Below are positions 18,481 to 27,099 of a stretch of DNA of 36,516 nucleotides, one piece after another. Positions within the stretch are counted from its first letter, which is position 1, and each line of letters starts with the position of its first letter. The translations under genes and the position numbers were made by a program. Source of the DNA: Amoeboradix gromovi (lineage: Eukaryota; Sanchytriomycota; Sanchytriomycetes; Sanchytriales; Sanchytriaceae). Where the stretch lies: positions 1-36,516 of the forward strand of contig JADGIF010000023.1 in the NCBI GenBank assembly GCA_018985225.1, in the 5' to 3' direction. A model generated the notes under the pieces. The model searched no databases, was not told the origin of the DNA, and saw nothing but the letters and a program-made list of their open reading frames with translations.

Positions 18481-19374
18481 ATGTTTGCATTAATTTCATT
18501 GATATTTGGGGCTCCTGTACTCTTAAGCTGTGGTACTGAATATACAGGAAAACTTTCATATGATCCCGACCATCCTTTCCAATGCATAGAGAGTAGGCTC
18601 AAACCTCTGGATGCACCTTCTATTGCGACCGACAGCAATTTTGGTACATCTTTAAAAAGGGTCATTGAAACTGCTGATCGCATCAATGCGGTACATCACA
18701 ATTCTATTACTGGACTAAAAGATGAAATTGCAGCACTTAAGTTGAAATTAGAGAACTGTATGAAGAGTGACGGGGATTGCATCACCATAATGGAAGAACT
18801 TCATTCAATGATGCGCGATATTAAATCCGCAATCGGAAGTAGAAATTTGTTGCTGGTTACATATAAAGGGGAAACATATAAATGGTCAGAAGTTGGCACT
18901 TATTTAACCAAGGGGCTGAACTCAATTCATAAGATCTTGGCAACTGAATATGCATCTGAATACATTTTAAACGACTGCATCACAACTATGAAGCCAAACG
19001 GTTTAACTTCATTAATCACTGCAATTAGCTACACAGATCATGAAAAAGACAGTTTAACAGATATAGCTGTCGAAGTTGCTCTTGAAAGCAGCAGCAATGT
19101 GGAACTGTTAAATGGCGTAGTTGCTCGAGTAAGTGAAAACAAAACGATAGAAAAGATTAAAGAATTGATTGAAATACTGGAGCAAATATTGATAACATGC
19201 ACCATGGTAGATGATTATTTTAATCTAAATAGTAGTTATTGTAAAGCTGGGTTAGAGGCACTGGAAAAATTGAAGAAGTTAATTCCAGATTCAGATTTCA
19301 AGCAATTAAACGAGTACATTGATGGCTTTAAAGAAACTCGAGGCAATAACAATAAACTGATTAGCTCTTATTAA
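18481..19374 (+). CDS. small secreted protein, lineage-specific family member 3
   Basis: Function unknown; 297 residues from a true ATG. The N-terminus MFALISLIFGAPVLLSCG is signal-peptide-like and resembles the starts at 716 and 4108. It has a C-x6-C pair (CMKSDGDC), then YKGETYKWSEV where the protein at 716 has FDGVEYDKNKV, and the C-terminal helix ends FKQLNEYIDGF, matching KKEIDEYISA and VNRYIDKVY. It carries more cysteines than its relatives (including LITC and SSYC near residues 239-258), so extra disulphides are likely. No known domain. It is separated from the other copies by about 14 kb and lies between the ATPase and MFE-2. Confidence 0.75.
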   Translation: MFALISLIFGAPVLLSCGTEYTGKLSYDPDHPFQCIESRLKPLDAPSIATDSNFGTSLKRVIETADRINAVHHNSITGLKDEIAALKLKLENCMKSDGDCITIMEELHSMMRDIKSAIGSRNLLLVTYKGETYKWSEVGTYLTKGLNSIHKILATEYASEYILNDCITTMKPNGLTSLITAISYTDHEKDSLTDIAVEVALESSSNVELLNGVVARVSENKTIEKIKELIEILEQILITCTMVDDYFNLNSSYCKAGLEALEKLKKLIPDSDFKQLNEYIDGFKETRGNNNKLISSY

Positions 19375-19603
19375 TTTGATTTATAGCATAGGAATTTAAT
19401 TCCTACAAGCAATAGCTTGTCTTGTGCCGTGGTCATGCTACCGGAGCTTCCTTGATACTTATAGGTTGTTAAACCTGAAGTGCTTTTGAGTTATTCATAT
19501 TAAAGCAATGGCATTAGGATACAGATGTATAGCAGTCTGATGAATTAAAAACATCGATGCTTGGTAAAAACTAGCTAACATGACTAAAACTAAAGTGATT
19601 TAT

Positions 19604-22600
19604 TTATAGCTTCCCTCTTAAACCTCCCAACAAGTCTCCTAATACCATGCTCATCATAATGTTACCACTGGCTTTCAATTTCCCACTCATAAATGCTTCC
19701 TGACCACTTATCTTCCCACTAGCCATCTTAATAAAATCTTCATCTCCAATTTTTATTAAACAGTCGTTCTTTCTATTTCCCTGCACAATTTTCAATTCTT
19801 TTAAATCGATTACCCATTCTTCCTTGTTATTTGGGGTGGATATCTCTAATTGGAATACACCACCTTTGCTCTGATATTTCTTCTTTTGGTCTGCTTGCAT
19901 CCCTTGAAGGTACGCATCCAGCTTTGACAGAACTGCACTAGATTTGCTAGCAGTTGTGCTTGCTGCTTTCGATGTGGCACCTGCCTTGGTCTTTTCCAAC
20001 TTTGCACAGGCATTCATCACTACTATTTCGTTTCTCTCCTTACATTTACACACAAATACCACCAAATCACCTTCAAGCCACATCTCAACTACCAGTGTCT
20101 CACCAGGGTACACATGTTTGCTCAATCTACCCATAATCATGTTGAATGGACCGTATGCATCCATTATTGATTTACCACATATCCCAAATGTACACATACC
20201 GTGTAATATAGGCTTGTCAAATCCACCCATTTTAGCAAATGACGAGTCAATATGCATTGGGTTTAAATCTTTGCTGCTTGCTCTGAACAGCAGTGCCTGG
20301 TTATCGGTGGTTTTGTTAATAATCACCTTGTCGGGTTGTCTGCTCATAACACGAGTCAGCACATCGGTACTCACACCAATAGATGGTATATTTGCTGACT
20401 GGATACCTTGCTTAACAGAGCAGTTGCGAATAAAGAGAGTGATTTCACCATGCACAATTTGACCACGTTTATTGCTGCCCTTGACGATTAATCGGATAAC
20501 AAGAGAATTCTTAATTGACTTAATGCTGCCAACACTGGATTCAAATTGAATTACATCCTCAACTAGCAATGGAAGATTCAACTTGACAAGCTGCTCGCCG
20601 TGCACAAGATTCATCAAACTGAAATCATTGCAAATTGAATCAAAGGGGAATACAGTAGCAGAATGGACTATTGCACTGTTAATAAACGTAGGGATTATTT
20701 GGAATGAATCGGATTGCTCGTAGATGTAGTGTAGCTGGGTAGCTGTGCAGTTCAGGGATATGTTATACAAGATTATATCAGCCTGATTATAAGAATAAGA
20801 ATGAGAGGATCCAACAGATGATGCTTTGGAATTTGAGGATTTTGGAGAACTCAAATTACTGAAATTGTTGAAGATCTCCTGATAGCTTTCTTGTACGCTA
20901 CCCGGATGATGATACTTGCTAAAATCTGTGATTTCACGCCATTTGTTATAAACATCCTCAACATCAACAGATTTAAATCCAACACCTTTAGATCTTTGCC
21001 ATTCGCAAGATTGAACAATCCCGCAGCCAGCCTCATAGACTTTGTTTGTGATTGATGTAGAAGTTAACGCAACAACTAGTGGACTAACATATTCTGGCTT
21101 CAGCTGCTCAAGGACATCATTGGGCATTATCGTGGATGTAATGCGGGTGCCTGCAGTTGGAATAACTACATTCACAGTGATATTCTTAGATTTCCCTTCT
21201 ATGGCCAAAGTTTTACTAAAACCAATGATTGCTGACTTTGCGCTACCGTAATTGCACGAACCAAAATTTCCATACAGCGCAATACTGGAGGATGTGTTAA
21301 TAATACGTCCATACTTTTGCTTGACCATATAAGGCCACGCAGCATGGCACATTGCAAATGTGCCATTTAAATGTACTTTGTGGATCAACAGCCAGTCCTC
21401 TGCAGTCATTTTAGACATAGATACATCTCTTAGGATACCTGCATTGTTTATCAATATATCTACTCTACCCCATTTTTTGATTGCGGATTCCACTACCATT
21501 TGACCGTCAACTACGCTGTTGTAGTTAGGAATAGCACTTCCACCCTTGCTGATAATATCCTGCACAACTTTCTCAGCTGCATTAGTGCTATTACCGACGC
21601 CATGCGTGTTGCCACCCAAATCATTTACAACAACGTTGCACTTTAAATAAGCAAACAAAAGAGCATACTGACGACCCAGACCATTACCTGCACCTGTGAC
21701 TATCACTACCTTGTCTTTCAAATTTATTGCCGGTCCCTTAGGATTGGTGATAGACTTGCAAGCCTCCAAGTATGATAGTGGGTTCAAATCTGCCATAGAG
21801 GATGGCGATTGCGGGTTTGACATGTTGTGAATCTGGTCTAGCTTATCAAGAACCGCGCTTGGAGTAAAGGTAGAGTCCAACTTGAACAGCTGGCCTTGTG
21901 AGCGAGACCATCTAACTTTAGCGATAAAACCAGCTCCGACCTCGAACAAGCTGCCATTCTCAGTAACAGAGGGATGAGTAAGGTATAGAACCAATGGAGC
22001 AACAAATTCAGGTTTAAGATTTGCTAGTACATCAGGGGGAAGGACAGATTCTGTCATTTTAGATTTAGCTATTGGGGCAATCGTGTTAACTAATACATTG
22101 TTACGTTCACCTTCTTTAGACAAAGAGAGAGTGAAGCCATGTAGACCTAGTTTGGCAGCAGAATAATTAGCTTGGCCATAATTACCGTAAATACCTGCTG
22201 CACTGGCAGTGTTGATTATACGGCCAAATTTCTGTTTGTTGAAGATATCCCAGCAAGCCTTGGTCATTTTAAAACTGCCATGTAGATGAACATCTAGGAC
22301 TTGCTGCCATTGTTGTTCTGTCATTTTAATAAAACTAGAATCACGAAGTATACCAGCATTATTTATAAGAATATCAACTCTACCGAACGCTTTTAGAGCC
22401 GTCTGCACAATTTCTGTGCCCTGCTCACAGCTGTGTTTGTCAGCAACAGCAATCCCACCCATTCTCTGAATCTCTAAAACGACTTGCTCAGGAGCGCCAA
22501 GATCATTAACTACAATCTTAGCGCCTCTTTTTGCATATTCTAAAGCGTATACCCTACCTAGACCACCTCCTGCACCAGTGATGATAACTACAAGATTGTT

Positions 22601-22636
22601 GAAATCAAGTTTCTGATTAGACATTGTTTTGGACAT
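19604..22636 (-). CDS. FOX2: peroxisomal multifunctional enzyme type 2 (hydratase/3-hydroxyacyl-CoA dehydrogenase)
   Basis: Carries out the second and third steps of peroxisomal beta-oxidation, turning trans-2-enoyl-CoA into 3-ketoacyl-CoA through a (3R)-hydroxy intermediate. I choose the ATG at 22634-22636 (MSKTMSNQKLDF); about 1010 residues. There are two SDR domains, each with a GxxxGxG nucleotide site (ITGAGGGLGR, VTGAGNGLGR) and a Y-x3-K catalytic pair (YSAAK, YGSAK). A hotdog hydratase-2 domain follows, with KDLNPMHID and PILHGMCTFG. An SCP2-like sterol-carrier domain (about 895-1005) ends the protein. The last residues are GKL, close to but not a consensus PTS1 such as SKL or AKL. The inverted-repeat element B ends only 25 bp upstream of the start codon. 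Confidence 0.92.
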   Translation of the reverse strand: MSKTMSNQKLDFNNLVVIITGAGGGLGRVYALEYAKRGAKIVVNDLGAPEQVVLEIQRMGGIAVADKHSCEQGTEIVQTALKAFGRVDILINNAGILRDSSFIKMTEQQWQQVLDVHLHGSFKMTKACWDIFNKQKFGRIINTASAAGIYGNYGQANYSAAKLGLHGFTLSLSKEGERNNVLVNTIAPIAKSKMTESVLPPDVLANLKPEFVAPLVLYLTHPSVTENGSLFEVGAGFIAKVRWSRSQGQLFKLDSTFTPSAVLDKLDQIHNMSNPQSPSSMADLNPLSYLEACKSITNPKGPAINLKDKVVIVTGAGNGLGRQYALLFAYLKCNVVVNDLGGNTHGVGNSTNAAEKVVQDIISKGGSAIPNYNSVVDGQMVVESAIKKWGRVDILINNAGILRDVSMSKMTAEDWLLIHKVHLNGTFAMCHAAWPYMVKQKYGRIINTSSSIALYGNFGSCNYGSAKSAIIGFSKTLAIEGKSKNITVNVVIPTAGTRITSTIMPNDVLEQLKPEYVSPLVVALTSTSITNKVYEAGCGIVQSCEWQRSKGVGFKSVDVEDVYNKWREITDFSKYHHPGSVQESYQEIFNNFSNLSSPKSSNSKASSVGSSHSYSYNQADIILYNISLNCTATQLHYIYEQSDSFQIIPTFINSAIVHSATVFPFDSICNDFSLMNLVHGEQLVKLNLPLLVEDVIQFESSVGSIKSIKNSLVIRLIVKGSNKRGQIVHGEITLFIRNCSVKQGIQSANIPSIGVSTDVLTRVMSRQPDKVIINKTTDNQALLFRASSKDLNPMHIDSSFAKMGGFDKPILHGMCTFGICGKSIMDAYGPFNMIMGRLSKHVYPGETLVVEMWLEGDLVVFVCKCKERNEIVVMNACAKLEKTKAGATSKAASTTASKSSAVLSKLDAYLQGMQADQKKKYQSKGGVFQLEISTPNNKEEWVIDLKELKIVQGNRKNDCLIKIGDEDFIKMASGKISGQEAFMSGKLKASGNIMMSMVLGDLLGGLRGKL

Positions 22637-22660
22637 TCTCCGTTGCAAAAAGTAACAAGT

Positions 22661-23070
22661 GGGACATCAAATATAAAAACTAGACCTACTTTCTGAAATA
22701 GTTTGAATCATTATTTCAAGTGCGTATTAACCAGTAATAAACTAAATTAAATCAATCTGATTATTTCAAGTAAATTATTTTAGTATAAAAACTTTTCATC
22801 CATCAAAATCTTAGACACAATGATTAATAAGAAGAAGAGAAACGGAAAATAAGTTATACGAGAATGGAACAGATAAAGACTATCGTCTAAGAAAATGCAC
22901 CTTTTGTATTTGAAAGAGATAGTGGGTCATCTTATTTTATTTTAAAGAGGGAATGACATTAATGAAAGAAAATTGGTTTGAAAGAAGAAGGACTTTTATA
23001 ATAATAGTATTTCCTCCTTATGGAGCACCTCCTTTAAAATTACAGTCTAGTTTTATATTTCGAGTTCCAC
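22661..23070 (+). mobile_element. MITE-like terminal-inverted-repeat element, copy B
   Basis: The left end reads GGGACATCAAATATAAAAAC. The reverse complement of the right end reads GTGGAACTCGAAATATAAAA followed by CTAGAC. The interior closely matches copy C (shared AAGTAAATTATTTTAGTATA, ATGACATTAATGAAAGAAAA, and GGAGCACCTCCTTTAAAA near the right end). There is no coding capacity of its own. It lies between the MFE-2 start codon (25 bp) and the Crinkler-like gene (about 90 bp), so it occupies most of the shared divergent promoter region. Confidence 0.75.
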
Positions 23071-23162
23071 ATTATAACTTGACTATTGGATCTTTAGAAT
23101 TTAAGAAATGAATCTATATCATTAGATGGACAACAATCAGAATATTTTGAAACCTTACATAC

Positions 23163-24848
23163 ATGGATTTCAAAATCAGTTTTCCAGAGGATTTGGGATA
23201 TTTCGATCATATTTCGAATGCTGAGGTTTTTGAAGGCATTCCAAAGTATTTGTTCAATACTGTACCTATTGGTATAATTAAAAGTATTAGAACTTACGTC
23301 CCAGTAGATTCAATTGATGGAAAGATCAGCAATAAACCAGAACAAATGAGCTATATATTTCATGGGAGTTGGGGAATGGGAAAATCTAATCTATTAATGT
23401 TGATAGCTCAGTTTGCATCCAGTAGAAAGTTTTTGGTCTTTTATGAAAAGGAATGCGGACTTCTCCAAAAGAACGAGTCTAATCAGGATTTTGAGTATTT
23501 GAATAAAGACGCCATATCGCATTGGAAGATGATAATCGGAAATCACGCAGATCCAGAAAAACGTAAACTTTTGAAGTACTTGAGTTTCAATACCGAACCA
23601 AACCATGTTATCATTTCAAACCTAAGGAATATTAGATTAGCAGTACCCGTTTGCTTTGTATTGGATCAATGGCATCTTCTCGACCCATCATTTCATTTCT
23701 ATAAACTACCAGGGAATATAATGGGATTTGTGAGTGGCAGCGGTAGTTGGAAACCTGAAATGTCATTGAATCGTGTTCCTGACAGAGCTAGGTATAGAAC
23801 GTATCATATAGAAATGAAGAGATTGACAGCAGACAAGACTAAAATGATTTTATCAGCCTTTCTGAAATTTGAAGTATCTGATGATCTTGCAGACAAAGTA
23901 ACTGACATTTGTCAAGGTGCTTTTGTACTGGTAAACCAAGTATACGACATTATAAGTAACAATAGCCATTATTTACCATTTGATCTTTCTATGGCACCCT
24001 CCTTGATGGATGATTTAAAAACTACCATTAGAACTTATTATAAAGGCATCGTGTCCGGAATCATATCAAGCGATAAACATGAAGAAGGTCAAATTACAAA
24101 ATTGCTAAATTCTGCAAATCTGGAATCGCCTATCATTGACACATATTGGCTAGATACGGGGATTTGTACCGCAGGTAGTTTCTTTCATCCGGTCTTGCAA
24201 GACGAGATTGCTAAATGTTACCAAGTGGAGGACAATGTTACCACATTGATTTCAAAACTGACGTATAAGACTGAAGAGGCATTTGAGACTTTATTTTCTT
24301 ATTTATTTTATAGACACTATGAAGGTAGATTAGCTTTACATACTGGGTGTACTGTTGTTGTTAAAGGTAAATGTGAGCTTCAATGGAATTCTTTCTTTGA
24401 GTATGAGTACTCCAATTCAAATACTGTTTCTTTTACTGATGATCGTATCTATCACTTGAAGATGGCTGGTGGTAATTTCCCAGCTATTGATTTTTGTTGT
24501 AAAAACGGGAATTTTATCTATGCCATTCAAGTATCAGTTGAAGCAACCAGAGAGGATCATGATAGGTCCAGTGTTAGCGAGGTTCTCAGATTGAAAGGAA
24601 ATCTACCACAACCAGTCAAAGATTGGCTAACGGCACAGTATAAGACACCAATGGCCGAGATAAGATATGTTTACTTGTCGCCTTATCAATTCAAACGTAC
24701 TCAAAAACAAGAGCCATACTGGGTGCCTGAATCATTTGATTATTTTAGAGATTTATGTGGGAATATTAAATTGTACACATTCATTTTGAGTAGCTATAAG
24801 CGCAATGAACCAAAACAAAAGAGAAAGAAAATTGAACAAATTAATTAA
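23163..24848 (+). CDS. Crinkler (CRN)-type protein: P-loop NTPase plus nuclease-like domain
   Basis: 561 residues from a true ATG. A P-loop (HGSWGMGKS, about 67-75) is followed by a strand of Walker-B type (VCFVLDQWHLL, Gln in place of the usual Glu). A helical STAND-like middle comes next. The C-terminal domain has FPAIDFCCKNGNFIYAIQVSV (residues split here as FPAID and IYAIQVSV), matching the D...Q-V-T/S core of PD-(D/E)xK-like nucleases found in CRN proteins of chytrids, oomycetes and Rhizophagus. The classic LFLAK host-translocation N-terminus is not seen and there is no signal peptide. In this family some members act in other organisms and others within the cell, so the role here is unknown. 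Inverted-repeat element ends flank it on both sides. The C-terminus is basic (KRKKIEQIN). Confidence 0.65.
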   Translation: MDFKISFPEDLGYFDHISNAEVFEGIPKYLFNTVPIGIIKSIRTYVPVDSIDGKISNKPEQMSYIFHGSWGMGKSNLLMLIAQFASSRKFLVFYEKECGLLQKNESNQDFEYLNKDAISHWKMIIGNHADPEKRKLLKYLSFNTEPNHVIISNLRNIRLAVPVCFVLDQWHLLDPSFHFYKLPGNIMGFVSGSGSWKPEMSLNRVPDRARYRTYHIEMKRLTADKTKMILSAFLKFEVSDDLADKVTDICQGAFVLVNQVYDIISNNSHYLPFDLSMAPSLMDDLKTTIRTYYKGIVSGIISSDKHEEGQITKLLNSANLESPIIDTYWLDTGICTAGSFFHPVLQDEIAKCYQVEDNVTTLISKLTYKTEEAFETLFSYLFYRHYEGRLALHTGCTVVVKGKCELQWNSFFEYEYSNSNTVSFTDDRIYHLKMAGGNFPAIDFCCKNGNFIYAIQVSVEATREDHDRSSVSEVLRLKGNLPQPVKDWLTAQYKTPMAEIRYVYLSPYQFKRTQKQEPYWVPESFDYFRDLCGNIKLYTFILSSYKRNEPKQKRKKIEQIN

Positions 24849-25086
24849 CTTATTTTCCCAACCTTTCAAAACGAAATCAAACTTCAAAAAGAAAACAAAC
24901 CAAGCAATTGATGTAATTTTGAATGTTTATGACATTACACTTTAGAGGCATATGGAAAAATTATCTTTTAAGTAACTCAGTGGCATGAATAATGATTATA
25001 TCAACTCGAAATTGGTATTTTTGAAAATATCACGGTCCGGGGGCTCTAAAAAGTCTATTTTTTAAATTTCTGATATTTTTGAGTTG
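24849..25086. other. AT-rich 3' flank of the Crinkler-like gene
   Basis: No gene seen. It leads up to an isolated element terminus at 25087-25112. Confidence 0.3.
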
Positions 25087-25112
25087 GTCTGGTTTATATA
25101 TGTGGTGTCCCC
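25087..25112 (-). repeat. solo terminal inverted repeat of the MITE family
   Basis: The reverse complement reads GGGGACACCACATATATAAA then CCAGACC, which matches the element terminus GGGACACCAAATATAAAAAC TAGAC at about 21 of 26 positions by eye. No partner end or interior is attached on either side. Confidence 0.5.
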
Positions 25113-25399
25113 TGTATTCAATACATGCTGGTAAGATCGAATAAACATGATTTTCGTACTTCTTTTTATGATATGACTGAAGCTTAATTATCTCTATTTA
25201 AAAAAGCTAGCCAATAAATCTGGTTAATTTTAAATAATATAGTATTTGCCATTTACACCTTTGCCCAATCGCTTTCAAAATACAGACGAACAGTCCAAGA
25301 CACCCATATCTCTTTTGGAATATCGTTAATGTAATCACTTATAATGTTAACTTAACAAGAACATGGAATAACATGATGTATTTCCATATTTAATGAAGT

Positions 25400-26204
25400 T
25401 ATATACCTTTGGAATATTTTGGGAAGCATTTAGGATATGATTCTCTAAGTTTAGGACTACCTTGCAGCAAGCCATAATGATCTGGAATCTTTAAAGCATA
25501 ATCATATCTTTCTTGTCAAATTTCTTGCCAGGATCATTAAGCAATTGCTTGAAAGTATGACCAAATGCGTAAATGACCAACTCAATCGGAATTGGATGCA
25601 TTAAGTGTTGTTTGGATGCTGTAAATAATGGATTTGTTGCTTTATCAGATGTATTTTGTGATTTAGAACATCGGAAATAGAGATTTAGAAAAGATTCTTT
25701 ACGTAGAATGATTGATGATCTAGCATATGCAATTGATGACTGGCAAGAAACAATGTTGCAATTTCTATTTCCACGACAAAAGAAGAGCTAAGCAATGATT
25801 TAGGACTACAGAGCATGAAAAGAGAAACATTTATTGGGGAGATGGTTCCTATGGTCATAGTAAAGGGAATCCAGTAGTTCCAAATAAGTGGTTGATATAC
25901 GCATTATGTAATAGAGCTAGAGTGATTACTACACCAGAATTCAGAGCTTTCAAGTTGTGTTGCAATTTTCATCACGATTTGCCAAAAGAGATGGCATCCG
26001 TTCATGGCCAAACAAAATCAATGTATATATACAAATTGTAATGTTACAGTTGATCGTGACATCAATGAATCTATAAAAATAGAACAAGTTGTAAAGAGTT
26101 ATTGTTGCACCTATGAGAAACCAAAGTGGCAAGAATTGGGCTTTGATGCAAAGATTCCTTTGGGACACACATTATGTACATCAATCATAACTTCTATTCA
26201 ATAG
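25400..26204 (+). pseudogene. decayed Fanzor (eukaryotic TnpB-like RNA-guided nuclease) gene
   Basis: Frames broken by stops and shifts spell the C-terminal half of a Fanzor protein. YWGDGSYGHSKGNPVVPNKW (about 25832-25891) contains the family G-D-x-S/A-x-G motif. It is followed by VITTPEFRAFKLCCNFHHDL, matching the RuvC-II Glu and the first zinc-ribbon half, with a Cys replaced by Phe. One base out of frame comes CIYTNCNVTVDRDINESIKI: the second CxxC half and the RuvC-III DRD-x-N motif. An internal TGA precedes the glycine motif, and a frameshift lies within the zinc ribbon. The 5' half before about 25700 is too eroded to define. In working Fanzors this protein cuts DNA guided by an omega-RNA; this copy cannot make a full protein. 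Confidence 0.75.
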
Positions 26205-26430
26205 GGTTAGTTTCTGATTGCATGTCTCATGTGCAATTATAAATATAAACTAATTTAATGTTTCTAAGAGCTCCATAGTACCAAGAAATGAGCAAAAAAA
26301 CACCAAACCAACATTAGCCCACTCATTAAAGAAGTTTGATTGTATATCTGAGTGCAGAGAGCATATTAATAGAACTACAGCTAAAGGGCATCCGAAAGAG
26401 CTGAAAATAAATGATTTGAATTTCAACTAT
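26205..26430. other. spacer between two convergent Fanzor relics
   Basis: A plus-strand frame (containing CISECREHINRTTAKGHPKE, about 26341-26397) looks protein-like but has no recognisable family and runs into the antisense of the Fanzor fragment. It is probably debris. Confidence 0.3.
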
Positions 26431-26898
26431 AATTTACTCCTCGTTAAAAGTCCTGATTTCCGAGAAAATCGAGAATTTCCACAGAGAAACTAATGCTAGA
26501 TGCTCCGTTACAGTGATTGCTCACGCTTTCACTACCCTGAGGCGGGATTGAATAAGGATGCATATACTTGATGTATATGTTCCTTGCTTGCATATGGTCT
26601 CATCTATCTTCAAATGACAATTGGTACAGGTTCAGGTTTCTAAATTGGTTCTCTTTAGAGTGCCACAAATTGTACATGGCATCGAATTTCCGTGTTTGAA
26701 CTAGCTTATCAGTCTGAGACGAATCTATGCTGTACCTGCTAGTTATTTCTTTAGATTTGACATATTCAGGATTACATCTATTAATTCCATTTACCATTTG
26801 CGAAAAGGAAGAACATCCAGTATTTAAGCTATTGGAAAAGTCATAAATTATACAAAAATGCATACAAATTCGCGATAAATCATTTATTCAAGAAAACA
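26431..26898 (-). pseudogene. Fanzor 3' fragment, copy 2
   Basis: A diverged duplicate of 4659-5106 in the same relative layout. The minus strand reads MPCTICGTLKRTNLET, a TGA at 26632-26634, then TCTNCHLK. A frame change then leads to RDHMQARNIYIKYMHP. This copy keeps the intact first zinc-ribbon half that is damaged in copy 1, whereas RuvC-III is better kept in copy 1. The TGA between the two ribbon halves is shared by both copies. It is convergent with the unrelated Fanzor relic ending at 26204. A 7-bp hairpin (GCTACCT...AGGTAGC) lies just outside at 26916-26934. Confidence 0.6.
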
Positions 26899-27099
26899 AT
26901 CGAGCCATAGTTTTTGCTACCTATCCGAGGTAGCCTTTGGTATCGCTGTTATTTATCAGCCTTTTTTAGTCCCAATACGTTATTGTAGTCTCTTTAAATG
27001 CCTGTTCTAACTTGCTTCAGTTATCTTAGTATTTACCCGGGCTCCCGCTAGTTTTTCTAGCAATTGGTTTTTATACTTAAAATCTCCTTGTTACAATTA

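Noticed and set aside
26916-26934. GCTACCT/AGGTAGC hairpin beside the Fanzor fragment
   Set aside because: Absent next to the other copy, so there is no reason to link it to the element.
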